In this document: one piece after another, positions 50,324 through 62,176 of the stretch | Numbering within the stretch: the first letter of the stretch is position 1 | How the letters are laid out: every line of letters starts with the position of its first letter | Origin: Adenophora triphylla var. japonica | Taxonomy: Eukaryota > Streptophyta > Magnoliopsida > Asterales > Campanulaceae | Direction of reading: 5' to 3' | NCBI GenBank assembly: GCA_022495995.1 | Contig: JAFEMH010002588.1 | Location: forward strand, 135,001 to 199,000 | Length of the DNA stretch: 64,000 nt | The notes under the pieces: generated by a model | The model's input: only the letters and a program-made list of their open reading frames with translations | Database searches by the model: none | What the model was told of the DNA's origin: nothing | Made by a program: the position numbers and the translations under genes

Positions 50324-50937
50324 TTGAGTCTTTCTCCCCTCTGTAAATAAAATAAAAAAAAAAGAAAAAGAAATGAAAATAAAGGCGCAACGAAATTGTC
50401 CCAGATGAGACTGAAAACCTCTCAAAAGGCAGTCCATGCAAAAATAAGGGACGCGCCCGGTGCTAAAAGAATATACCCAGCTAGGCCGAAAACCCTAAAA
50501 AGGGCGATCTAGGTAAAAAACAGGGTTGCACCATGTCCCCCTTCTATTTTCCCCTTTCTTTAAACACAAAGTGGATTGAGTCAAACTACGGAGACCTGAG
50601 CCCCTTAGTTCTCTTACAAAAGGGGAACGTAGGCAACCACTTGTGGTCCGGTCTAAAAAATGCTGGAAAGTCTTATGTCTTGCCAAAATGTGTTTTAATT
50701 ACGATTACAAAGCTTTTCAAAGGTTTATTTGGAGTTAATATTCTTTTTGATGAGTTCAAGCACGACCTAATTTTGACTCAAATAACGTGCTGCGAATAAA
50801 AGAGAAATAAAATTTCAACATCCATTTTGTCTGCATTAAGGTAATCAAGGGATACTCAAATTCTGTTCAAATAAATCTCTCTCCCAAAGTACAAGCAAAA
50901 GAAAAAATAAGGAGTCTTCTATCTCTCAGAAAGGTGT
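50324..50937 (+). other. Element C non-coding region between pol and antisense ORF
   Basis: Contains near-repeated phrases GAAAACCTCTCAAAAGGCAG and GAAAACCCTAAAAAGGGCGA followed by a CTAGG-type motif, and an AACTACGGAGACCTGAGC...AACGTAGGCAACC stretch. Similar conserved non-coding phrases are seen in other Tat elements. No gene. Confidence 0.65.
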
Positions 50938-52539
50938 CTAGATGCTCGTCCCCGCTCCCAAACTCGTACCTCTATCTTTCCTCTTCCTTGGTCCCCGGGA
51001 GGTCTTTGGCTTAGGAATGTCGAATAAGTCAGTTTGAGCCCATCCCAACACAGGAATAACGCGCGCCGGTGGTTCAATCAGACCAGTCTCCCTTAAAGCA
51101 GCCCTGGAAGCTCTCTCCTGTCGCAAGGCCTCTCTGCGTGGATTCACCTCTGGATCATCCCTCAGAGCAGCCCTCCGTATCTCTCGCCTCTGATAATCCT
51201 CAGCAACATCACCGGTAACATTATCTGGATTCCCTCGGGCCTCTGCATCTCAAAAAGACCGGCTGGATGGGTATTCTGCTCCTAAGTACTCCCTACGGCG
51301 AGCCTCTATCGCCAGCTGCACGGGACCCTGTTGCTCCTCATACCAAATCAGATACTCCGTGGTCAAGAATGTGAACCCTCTGGCCTGACGAAGAAGCGTC
51401 CGTGTGGGAAGAAAACCCTCCAAGAAGGATCTACTGAAGAAATGCACAGTCTGGGGCTCGGTCATGATCATAGGAATAGCATCAGTCGTCAGCCTCTCCC
51501 TCAAAGCCCGGATAATCTGCTGAGGGTACCGATACTTCCTGCTTACCAGTGATGGGACACAGAATGAAGACACATGCAACCCCGGCAGTCTGACTACCAC
51601 CGATCCATCCTGAATGTCTCTCATGGTCTGCAATCCCCACGCTGAAATCCAGAATTTCAGATCAGCAGTCTTGTATCGTGTCAACTTCACCTGCCAACTA
51701 TCAGCTGCCGCATCCCTCAGTAACCTGCGTTGTCTAGTCACCCAAGGCATTGCTGTCTGACCCTCCGATAATGGCCCAATCAAGCATAATCTCTAAGAAA
51801 GCCACAAAGATAGCAAAGTGGGGCTTCCCGCACCCATAAAATCAGAGCCCCCGGCTAGTCTATCAAGGCCATGGTAAGTCTCAGCTAATAGCAAGGGTAC
51901 AATGTCCATTTCCCTTTGGCCGGACTGAATTTGACGAAGATCCACACCCCGGTCACCCCTAAGTTGTCTGACAACCTCCAGCAGCGCATCTGAGCAGACT
52001 TCGACATACCCACAGAAGTAGTAGGCTGACAAGGTAAACAATACATACATGTCCAGAGAGGTGGAAAGATCAAACAGTGTTGGACTGGAAGATTGCAGCC
52101 GAGCCATCCGGGTTAAGTCTACAAGCTCACCATTCAGAATCATAGGTGCCACCTGATCTACTGGCAGGCACAGGAAATCCGATAACTGCTCCACAACCGG
52201 CCGTCCGTCTCGAGGGAATGCTACAGTTTCCGCCTCGCCCAAGCCTGTCAATGCTCTGAAATCCTCCATGGTCGGCGTCAGATCATTGTATGAGAAAGTA
52301 AACACATGCCTCTCCGAATCCCAGAAATGCGAAGCTGCCCGGAGCAAGTCCCAATCAACTCTCCAGTTCTTCAGAGGCCAGAGGCACGGCATACCATATC
52401 GTTTGTCAATGATTTTCCCATGATGCTTTTGGTGAAATTGCAAAACCCCGATAAAGTCTTGATGAAATTGATGTGCCCGAGAAGCTATTTCCTCGTTATA
52501 ATGCTCCATGGTTCTTGAAAGTCCCGATCTTTGTTGCAA
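50938..52539 (-). pseudogene. Antisense PMD-like ORF carried by element C
   Basis: On the strand opposite to gag-pol a single frame of 534 codons runs from 52539 to 50938 with only two in-frame stops, a TAG at 51793-51795 and a TGA at 51250-51252. The first third has WDLLRAASHFWDSERHVFTF and PTMEDFRALTGLG, the pattern of plant mobile domain proteins, and the C-terminus is basic (SRGPRKRKDRG), perhaps a nuclear signal. Upstream on its own strand, 52540-52792, could hold a promoter, now cut off by element D. Antisense ORFs downstream of pol occur in several Tat families. The frame is much better kept than the pol frame near it, although both have stops. Function in the element is unknown. Confidence 0.75.
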
Positions 52540-52792
52540 AAATGTACTGTCTGCAAGGTTAGGGATACTGGTGTCTGTCTGCTAAAAGCAATGTCTGTAA
52601 GTGAGGCCGAATTGATTTTAAAAGGGCCCTGTTACGAGCTTCGTTCAGTCGTGCAACATATCTTGACAAGGAGACACATAATGTCGGGCGACACATCTGG
52701 TCTGCATCAGAAAGCATCAAAGTCTTGCAAGAGGTTCTTCTGTGACATTCTTTAGCTCGCCGTCGCTGCAATACACCTTGTACCCACACGTC
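52540..52792. other. Element C spacer left of element D
   Basis: Non-coding. Contains two divergent palindrome relatives, GTCGTGCAAC at about 52646 and GTCGGGCGACA at about 52683, like those in the LTR. It ends with ACGTC, the element D target duplication. Confidence 0.6.
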
Positions 52793-54186
52793 TGTTGGGT
52801 TTTATGGATCCATGCGCAGCGGAATTAAGCATAAAATTAACACAAAACCCAAGCCCTAAGATCCGTTCTATACGATTAAATTGAATTGCTATGAGATAGA
52901 ATTTACCAACCTAAATTGCTTTCCGGTCTTGAGCTATCGAATGGATAATTATGTGATTCGTAATCACAAAATTTTGATCCTCAAATCTACGAATCTTCAA
53001 CTCCTTTGGATCTTCAGATTTGAACTCTAGGTCTTTGATTTGTTTGAACAAAACTAAGACCCTCTTTTGGTAATCCACACAAATATGAATGTCGAGAACA
53101 ATTCTCGGGTTGGGAATTGCTAGATTCCTAAAACTTATGGAAGAATATTGAGAGTATTTCGTTATGATTTTTCCTTGAAAATTTCGGCCAGACTTTTAGG
53201 TCTGACAGACCCCTTGTATTTATACTACAATAGTAAGAATACTTCTCCTAATCGTATTAGGAGAGACAGGCTGTCAAAAACGCGTACAGGCCTGATATGT
53301 CGCGCGGTATATTAAGCCCTTGGCTTGATATGTCGCGCGATATATATAGCCAGATACAGAAACTCTCAACCATTCTTCCTCCGGTTTAACCAATTCATTC
53401 TATTTGTGTGTGACCCAATAGGATTACATTATGTTGGCAATGAGTTCGATTATATCGAACCTCATAAGACTTAAGCGGACTCTAGCAAGTCATTATGTCT
53501 ACCCAAATAATGTAACATAAGAGTTCACGTTTCCAATGGTACACTTCCATTTCTCCCTTTGTCTCACGATGTTATATTGAACACAAGTCATGGTCCACGT
53601 CAACTTGTATTTGTTCAATGCTTTCTCGATCTTGAGTATAATGATAGTCCAATCATATTGGGGTGTGGCCACACGCTTTCATCATTATCACTCATTGAGG
53701 GGCCCAAGCAAAACATCTCTCTTTTGAGGGACAAATTCCATCTTGACTTATCATCCTTCCCATCATGAATCCGATCATGCCAAAGATAGCCTTTATAAAT
53801 ATCGTGTTAAGATATCGTTTGACTAAAATCAAACATGACTTTCATCATATGTAAGGTCATGATAATCTCAGGTCTAGGGACTTAATGAAGTAACCATATG
53901 AGATTTAATTATGACATTTGACCATGACATAAATCTCATACGGGTCAAGTCCAGTCACTTGTTCTCTAACAAGTACCCATAATTTCAATGTGCATCTCTA
54001 TGCATATAATCATCATATGATTATCCATTGACAATTATACTAATTATTCTCTTAATAATCAGGGACGGAGATTATTACAATAAATATGCAAACTATATAA
54101 TAATCAAATAATAAACATAAACGATAAAGATGATACATAACGGTTTTCAGTTAAATATAACTAAAGCCTAGGGCATTACACCAACA
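52793..54186 (-). repeat. Element D 3' LTR
   Basis: 1394 bp, full length. Reverse-strand TATA candidate (GTATAAATAC) at about 53214-53223. Two GATATGTCGCGCG palindromic motifs at 53294-53307 and 53326-53340. Confidence 0.93.
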
Positions 54187-54199
54187 GTCTCCCACTTGC
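54187..54199 (-). other. Element D polypurine tract
   Basis: Reverse strand GCAAGTGGGAGAC directly precedes the 3' LTR start TGTTGGTG. Confidence 0.75.
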
Positions 54200-54747
54200 A
54201 CTAGGCTCCATTTATGTATCGAATACTTATGGATCTAACATGCCCACCATGCTTCTGCCTATGCGAGGGTCTTTGTAAGTGAATCCCTTATGTCATCATC
54301 GGTTGATATTTTGTATATCTTAACGTCTTCTCATTCTTTATGAATTTCTTGAAGAACGTCTAAGTGAGTGTTTGGATCACTGTTGTGACCTTGGTTCCAT
54401 TGTTTGCACAAGTGGCACCACTATTGTCATAACAAAAGTTCCACGGATTAGTGATACTTGGAAAAACACTTGGAGTGTTTCCAAAACACTAAATGAACTT
54501 TTTTTGATCCAAACTGCCTCTTTCAGCTACATCATATGTTGCTAAAATATGGCCTTAGTAGTAAAATCGGCTACAATTTCTGCTTGGAACTCTTCCAATC
54601 AAAATTGCACCTCTAATAAGCACAAACACAAATCCTAATTGCGATTTTAAAATAACTTTGTCAGTTTGGAAGCTAGCATCTTTGTAACCCTTACAACAAG
54701 ATTAACTTCCAATCTTTCAAATCCCAAGAACATATCCTTAGTTCTTC

Positions 54748-57700
54748 TTAAGTACTTAGGATCATCTTGACTGCCATCCATTGGTTCTCAACAGGATCAG
54801 ATTGGTATCGACTCATCATGCTTATAGCATACGAGACGTCGAGTCTAGTACAAATCATGGCATACATGACAGATCCATGTGCCGCAGCATATGGAACTTC
54901 ATTCATTCCCTTTTGCTCATCAGTTGTCATAAGACAATGAATATTGCTAAGAGAAATACCATGACCCATTGACAAGATACTCTTCTTAGACTCTTCTAAG
55001 AATCTTGTCAATGTGAACACTTTGACTCAAACCAATTTATCCTTCTAGATCCATCTTTATAGATCTTGATGCCAAGGATGTAAGCAGCTTCACCCATATC
55101 TTTCATTGAGAAACCTTTCCTTGACCAAGACTTAATAGTCTTAAGTATCGGAACTTGTTTTTCCAATGATTAAGATATCATTGTAATAAACAATAGAAAT
55201 AATACTACGCTCCCACTGAATTTCATGCATACACAAGATTCATCTTTGTTCTTTGATGAAGTCAAACTCTTTGACCAATTCATCAAAACGAAGATTCCAA
55301 TTCCTTGAAGCTTGCTTCAATCCATCTCATGGATCTTTGCAACATGCATACTCTATTAGAGTTTCTTGGATCGTCAAACTATTCGGGTTGTGTACTATAC
55401 ACATCCTTAATAATCTTTCCATTTAAAGAAAGTCGTTTGACATCCACTTGTCATATCACATAGTCACAATATGTGATAATGACAATTGAAAATCTAACAG
55501 ACTTCGACATTGTAACTGGCGAAAAAGGTTTCAACATAGTCAATACTATGAATTTGCCTAAATCCCTTTGTTACAATCCTTAGTCATGAAAGTACACACC
55601 TTCCCATCCATGTCGGTCTTGAAGACCTTCTTGCATCCCATTAGTTTTTACACCTTCAGGTAGCCCAATCAAGTTCCAAACTTGATTGTCAAACATGGAT
55701 TGTAATTCGGATTCCATGGTTCCTAACCATTTATCCAAATTAGGAGTGGACATCGCCTCAAGATAGAAAGTAGGATTGTCATTCTCAATGACTTCCACTT
55801 TATTACTTTCCGAAATGAGAAATCATTATTTCTTGAGTTTGGATCGTAACCTATCCGATCTACGATGGACTTGTGCATCTTGAACCGGTTCCACAACTCC
55901 TTTGTGAACTTGGTTCCGTCTCTACTCTTGGATCCATGTCATTTTCAGGTTCTTGAACTCTTTTCAAGATTAATTTTACTCCCACTAGATTCTTTATTGA
56001 AAAACTATTTCTCAAGAAACGAATCGTATAGAGAAACAAACATTTTGTTCTCTTTGCGGTTGTAAGATTAATTTCCGAAAATAACCTTTGTCAAATTTGG
56101 TGCTAACTTATAAGAGACAAGTCTCTTTACATAAGATTCGCAACCCCAAATCTTCATGAAAGACAAACTAAGTTTTCTTCCATGCCACATCTCATGTGGG
56201 GCCTTAGGAACCGATTTAGTAAGGACTCAATTCAGTGTAACCGCATTATTTCTAATGCATATCCTCAAAAGGAATTAGGAAAGTCAACTTGACACATCAT
56301 CGAATGAACCATGTCCTACAAGGTTCACTTCCTCCTATAGACACACCATACAATGTGATGTTCCGGGTGGAGTCAACTTTGAAACGATTTCATAGTTTTG
56401 AGATGATTGTCAAACTCTTGGCTCAAATATTCACCACCTCGATCTAATCGAAGTACTTAATAGTTTTGCCAAGTTTGTTTTGCACTTCATCTTGAAATGT
56501 TCGAAACATCTCAAACGAATCACCTTTGGACTTCATCGGATGGACATAGTCATATCTAGATAAGTCATTGGTAAATATGATGAAATACCGAAATCCTCCC
56601 CTAGCAATGCTGCTTAATAGTCCATATACATCTCATGTATAATGACCAATAAGTCACTAGCCCTCCCACTACTCTTAGTGTAGGGTGGTTTGGTCAATAC
56701 TCCCAATAAATAAGATCCACATTCCTCAAATGATTCATGGTCATATGAGTCTAAAAGTCCATGTTAATGGAGTTTAGATATATGTTTCTTATTTATTTGA
56801 CCAAGCCGGCAATGCCATATGAACGCGTTGTTCATATTATTCGGTTTAGATTTCCCATTTATATTATAGATATCTTCAATATTATTTTGTTTCTCATTAT
56901 CAAGGATATGAAGACCATTCAATGACATATGCATTACAATAAGGCATATCATTAAATAAATATAAAACTTCTTATTGAAAATAAGAAAATTATATTCTTC
57001 ATCATCCATTTAAGAAACATAAATAATACTCCTACTCAAATCCGGAACGTAGTCATACTTGTTCAAAACAAGTACTACTTCACAAGGCAAAGTGACTTCA
57101 TAAGTCCCTTATGGCTAATGTTGCAACTCTTGCTCCATTCCCATGCTTAGGTTTAATTTACCTTATTTGAGTAGCTTTCTATTCTTTGTTCCTTGCACAT
57201 TTAAACAAATGTGGGATCCAATCCGATATCATATACCCAAGAACAAGAAGTCGAAGGGAAAATATCTATCATATAGATACTTGAAGTAGTAGCAATCATA
57301 TTGCCCTTCTTCACTTTTTAGGCCTTCCTAATAAGCCTTGCAACTTTGCTTCCAATGACAATCTTATTGCAATGATAGCAAAATGCTTCCTTTTGAGACA
57401 CTTTGGGTTTAGCCTCTTCGGCTTTGACAACATTTGTCCTAGGTTTAGCAACTTTTGTTTTACCTTCTTTTCCTTCTTTTATGAACCCTTTTCTTGTGTC
57501 AACCATTAACACAATTTGCGGATTGCTCCTTCTTTCATCATATGAATTAAGAGCCTTCACCACAACATATATCTTTTGCCTAGCATGCACTTGGAACATT
57601 TCCCCTTTTGTGTTATGCTAGAACAGAAGAATAGTTATCATGTACTCAAGGTTCTTCACAAGAGCCTTTAAACATGATGGCAATTACAAGGCAAGCAATA
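54748..57700 (-). pseudogene. Element D gag-pol remnants
   Basis: Collinear fragments read leftwards. A Gag zinc-knuckle region FCYHCNKIVIGSK lies at 57318-57599, with the second half of the knuckle lost. GAG-pre-integrase (WHCRLGQINKKHISKLH) is at 56764-57009. Integrase remnants are spread through about 56700-56000 with no open frame. The RT start (NLDKWLGTMESELQSMFDNQ) is at 55580-55798, and the RT end/RNase H junction (YAAAHGSVMYAMICTRLDVS, MMSRYQSDP) at 54748-55020. Stops and frameshifts are numerous. The order confirms a Ty1/copia element on the minus strand. No catalytic RT motif was found in an open frame. Confidence 0.85.
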
Positions 57701-59430
57701 TTGTCAGAATCATCAATATGTTTCTAATGTTGCTTCCTTATTTGCCCTTTGCAACATTTGCAGTGGGTTCAGTAGGAACGGATTCGTCAAGAATGTACAC
57801 ATTTACCCAAGAACCATTCTTTAGGCTTCTGATCCAATCAGAATTAAATGTATCGTTCCTTTCGAACTTCGTCCTTCATAAGGACGAATCGCAATTATCA
57901 TTATGTAATGCTACTTCTACAACAAAATATACAAATTATATGAACACATATCAATATCAACACATTTATCATTTAAGAGCAAATAGTGTATTTTACAAAT
58001 ACTCCCACTAAATCATAAACCTTCCAATGCAAATAAGCATAATATGCATTTAATGGGCTAAGATCCAACTTTAATTTAATCTCAAGTACGCTATGGCGCA
58101 CCGCTCAAGATTAAACTAATTAGGTAGAAAAACATCAATCATATCGTATATGACTCTTAGGACTAAGATCCAACTTTAATTTAATCTCAAGTACGCTATG
58201 GCGCACCGCTCAAGATTAAACTAATTAGGTAGAAAACATCAATCATATCATATATGACACTTAGGATCTTTTATGAGATTTATTTAAGACATCATATGTC
58301 CAAGCATATTTTAATCTCATCTTATGCCTTGGGTCCAAAACCATTTTGATAACCCAATTAAGTTCATCCATTTTAAACGTATAGGAACCACCATTTCCTC
58401 ATCTTGCTCGCAAACGGAATAGAATCAAAGCACCTTGCTATGGCAAGCCCACCCAAAACTATCCGAGTGGTCTCAAGTGTTTAAATCATAGATTGGCATA
58501 AAGAACTTAAAAGTTAAATGAAGGTTCTTTAAGGTAGATTATAAGCATATCAAAAAGATAGTCATAATCATGCACTGTAAGTTCCCGGGAAGATAGGTGA
58601 GCCACAAGGACTACTTAAGTACCAACTCTTCCTTAGACGTAACTCTCCTAGTCATGCACAATTAGAAATCAACTCTGATTTGGCAATATAATCACTACCT
58701 TTTATAAACAATTAGTTTCCTTTTAAAATTTCGCGTAATTATGACTTGTTTCCATAAACAATCATAAAATCCAAAATTTACAATGTCTAAATCTAAACAT
58801 ATTAGGAAACTATAATGCAATGTTTCAACTAAACATTTTAGGAAATCACAATTCAATGTTTCAACTAAACATCTAATAAAATTCTTAACACTTAAGAACA
58901 ATTAATTCATGCATCGCAACAATTAATGAAACACATTTGAATTAATTAAGCATGCATCTTAAACAATGAATTAATCTAGCATAGCCCTATAAATTTTATT
59001 TCCGTAAATTTATAGCATCCAGATTAAGACATAAAACATCTCGTATTGTAAACACAATCACGTAATAGCGAAAAATTGAACAAACCGATTACGCCGGTTT
59101 TGGCTTATTATGTCGCGTGACAACATCAGCCAGAGGCTTGATATGTCGCGCGACCTAACATGCCAGATAATCAGAATTCCACATGGCTCAATATGTCGCG
59201 CGACTTAAGCAGCCAAGAAACAGGATTTCCAAATTCGAACCAATACAGATTACATGTAATTAAATCACGTAAAACATCCTTTTTACAGATTTAATTCAGC
59301 ATATTTCGAAAACGATTTTCACATTGTTTCACATAAACAATTAAAAATTCTATCGCATACAAAAACATGCAACGAACATATAAACTATTTATATAATCAT
59401 TCTAGCATGTTAATTCAAACTTAACCATAC
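57701..59430 (-). other. Element D gag N-terminal and leader remnants
   Basis: No open coding frame recognised. Contains a 105-bp tandem duplication and, at 59108-59205, three copies of the GTCGCGYGAC palindrome. Expected to hold degraded gag and the leader. Confidence 0.55.
58058..58267. repeat. 105-bp tandem duplication in element D
   Basis: CTAAGATCCAACTTTAATTT starts at 58058 and again at 58163; the two units are nearly identical over about 105 bp. Confidence 0.9.
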
Positions 59431-59448
59431 GAACGGGGCTCGATACCA
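59431..59448 (-). other. Element D primer-binding site
   Basis: Reverse strand TGGTATCGAGCCCCGTTC three bases inside the 5' LTR; similar to the initiator-Met type primer TGGTATCAGAGC. Confidence 0.75.
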
Positions 59449-59451
59449 CTT

Positions 59452-60601
59452 TGTTGGGTTTTATGGATCCATGCGCAACGGAATTAAGCATAAAATTAAC
59501 ACAAAACCCAAGCCCTAAGATCCGTTCTATACGATTAAATTGAATTGCTATGAGATAGAATTTACCAACCTAAATTGCTTTCCGGTCTTGAGCTATCGAA
59601 CGGATAATTATGTGATTCGTAATCACAAAATTTTGATCTTCAAATCTACGAATCTTCAACTCCTTTGGATCTTCAGATTTGAACTCTAGGTCTTTGATTT
59701 GTTTGAACAAAACTAAGACCCTCTTTTGGTAATCCACACAAATATGAATGTCGAGAACAATTCTCGGGTTGGGAATTGCTAGATTCCTAAAACTTATGGA
59801 AGAATATTGAGAGTATTTCGTTATGATTTTTCCTTGAAAATTTCGGCCAGACTTTTAGGTCTGACAGACCCCTTGTATTTATACTACAATAGTAAGAATA
59901 CTTCTCCTAATCGTATTAGGAGAGACAGGCTGTCAAAAACGCGTACAAGCCTGATATGTCGCGCGGTATATTAAGCCCTTGGCTTGATATGTCGCGCGAT
60001 ATATATAGCCAGATACAGAAACTCTCAACCATTCTTCCTCCGGTTTAACCAATTCATTCTATTTGTGTGTGACCCAATAGGATTACATTATGTTGGCAAT
60101 GAGTTCGATCATATCGAACCTCATAAGACTTAAGCGGACTCTAGCAAGTCATTATGTCTACCCAAATAATGTAACGTAAGAGTTCACGTTTCTGCCAAAG
60201 ATAGCCTTTATAAATATCGTGTTAAGATATCGTTTGACTAAAATCAAACATGACTTTCATCATATGTAAGGTCATGATAATCTCAGGTCTAGGGACTAAA
60301 TGAAGTAACCATATGAGATTTAATTATGACATTTGACCATGACATAAATCTCATACGGGTCAAGTCCAGTCACTTGTTCTCTAACAAGTACCCATAATTT
60401 CAATGTGCATCTCTATGCATATAATCATCATATGATTATCCATTGACAATTATACTAATTATTCTCTTAATAATCAGGGACGGAGATTATTACAATAAAT
60501 ATGCAAACTATATAATAATCAAATAATAAACATAAACGATAAAGATGATACATAACGGTTTTCAGTTAAATATAACTAAAGCCTAGGGCATTACACCAAC
60601 A
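59452..60601 (-). repeat. Element D 5' LTR with internal deletion
   Basis: 1150 bp. Colinear with 52793-54186 except for the loss of the segment matching 53534-53777 (244 bp) at about 60202. Otherwise near-identical by eye. Confidence 0.93.
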
Positions 60602-60606
60602 ACGTC

Positions 60607-60975
60607 ACTGCACGGGAGAGGATTTTCCCACATATGTACCACTATACATAATTACTCCAAAGCAGTCCCAGAAACTTATGTATAATCCCGGCAAAGCCGA
60701 CCTGTCAATACAATAAATCGAACACCTTTTCCCTCATTCCTAGAACGAACAGACTCATGCAAACAAGCTAACATAGTTTAACTTTTGCTAACAAAATAGC
60801 GTAATTAGATTGTACTATTTCGAGTATTGCCTTTCCCCGCAGGTACAACAGTTAACTGAGCAAACCTCAAAGATTGTCCCTCAAAGCAAAGCCGAGACAA
60901 AAAAGTTCGTGTCTATCTGAATCCCCCAGTAGGACGCATCGAAAATCAAATAGCCCCACCGTCAATCGTCAACAA
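60607..60975 (+). other. Element C 3' region resuming after element D
   Basis: Non-coding continuation of element C. Leads into the tandem repeats. Nothing else recognised. Confidence 0.6.
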
Positions 60976-61165
60976 GAATTCGTCACAAGCAAACAAAGCC
61001 CCGTCACAAGCAAGCAAAGCCCCGTCACAAGCAAACAAAGCCCCGTCACAAGCAAGCAAAGCCCCGTCATAAGCAAACAAAGCCCCGTCACAGCAAGCAA
61101 AGCCCCTGTCACAAGCAAGCAAAGCCCCCGTCACAACAAGCAAAATTCTCGTCACATCAGGCAAG
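60976..61165 (+). repeat. 21-bp minisatellite in element C
   Basis: Around nine units of GTCACAAGCAAACAAAGCCCC with AAC/AAG variation; the last units drift in length. In one frame it reads as a VTSKQSP heptapeptide repeat inside a 122-codon frame (60874-61242), which is probably not a real gene. Confidence 0.9.
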
Positions 61166-61314
61166 GTCCCACATCCCAAAGCCAACAATTGACAAAAGAC
61201 CGCCCCATGCTCAACGACCTTCAACAGCAGATAGTAGCATAAGACCCTCCGGCAGCTACATCGATCCCCAGCAGCATGAACAATAGCATCAGTCCCTCCG
61301 GCAGCTACAGATCC

Positions 61315-61957
61315 CGCATAGTCAGATTTTGGGTGACAACCGCATTGTCAGATGTTGGGTGACGACCGCATAGTCAGATGTTGGGTGACAACCGCATAGT
61401 CAGATATTGGGTGACAACCGCATAGTCAAACGTTGGGTGACAACCGCATAGTCAGATATTGGGTGACAACCGCATAGTCAGATGATGGGTGACAATCGCA
61501 TAGTCAGATATCGGGTGACAACCGCATAGTCAGATGTTGGGTGACAACCGCATAGTCAGATGTTGGGTGACGATCGCATAGTCAGATGTTGGGTGACAAT
61601 CGCATAGTCAGATGTTGGGTGACGACCGCATAGTCAGATGTTAGGTGACGACCGCATAGTCAGACGTCGGGTGACAACCGCATAGTCAGATATAGTCAGA
61701 TGTTGGGTGACAACTGCATAGTCAGATGTTGGGTGACGACCGCATAGTCAGATGTTGGGTGACAACCGCATAGTCAGATGTTGGGTGACAACCGAATAGT
61801 CAGATGATGGGTGACAACCGCATAGTCAGATGATGGGTGACAACCGCATAGTCAGATGATGGGTGACAACCGCATAGTCACATGTTGGGTGACAACCGCA
61901 TAGTCATATGTTGGGTGACAACCGCATAGTCAGATATTGGGTGACAACCGCATAGTC
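61315..61957 (+). repeat. 26-bp minisatellite in element C 3' untranslated region
   Basis: About 24-25 units of CGCATAGTCAGATGTTGGGT plus GACAAC, with point variants (GATATT, GATGAT, GACGAC) and one extra 9-bp piece near 61687. Hypervariable tandem repeats in this position are a documented property of Tat/Ogre elements. Confidence 0.95.
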
Positions 61958-62176
61958 GTGTCCTTTGTTGATTTCCCCCTCCAGTCATATGTTCGAACTA
62001 CGGTTTGGCTTGATTCCCTCCCCGGGATATGTAGGAATCCTTTCTCAAAAGGTCCAGCCATCCGATTCCCCAGATCACCGTCTAGCCCTCCGCCTCATTC
62101 CCCAGCCGCTCATGGGATTGGGTCTTATTTTATCGACAACCTCACTTCTTCCATAAGTGACGTTGCCGAGGGGCTC
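61958..62176 (+). other. Element C 3' end before LTR
   Basis: Contains TTCGAACTACGGTTTGGCTT and GGATATGTAGGAATCC, phrases common at the 3' end of Tat elements, and a purine-rich GAGGGGCTC just before the LTR as the likely polypurine tract. Confidence 0.65.

Larger units (their letters stand above)
52793..60601 (-). mobile_element. Ty1/copia LTR retrotransposon in reverse orientation (element D)
   Basis: LTRs at 52793-54186 (3' LTR, 1394 bp) and 59452-60601 (5' LTR, 1150 bp) share TGTTGGGTTTTATGG and CATTACACCAACA ends. The duplicated target ACGTC flanks the whole (52788-52792, 60602-60606). The primer site is next to the right LTR and the polypurine tract next to the left one, so transcription would run leftwards. 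The copia coding region between is heavily eroded. The 244-bp LTR length difference is due to one internal deletion in the right LTR. Confidence 0.95.

Noticed and set aside
60874..61242. ORF with VTSKQSP heptad repeats, and the reverse-strand frame over the same bases
   Set aside because: Both are readings of the 21-bp minisatellite, whose unit is a multiple of three; located in the 3' untranslated region of element C.
61315..61957. CRISPR-like appearance of regularly spaced short repeats
   Set aside because: Units are directly adjacent with no unique spacers; it is a 26-bp minisatellite in a plant retroelement.
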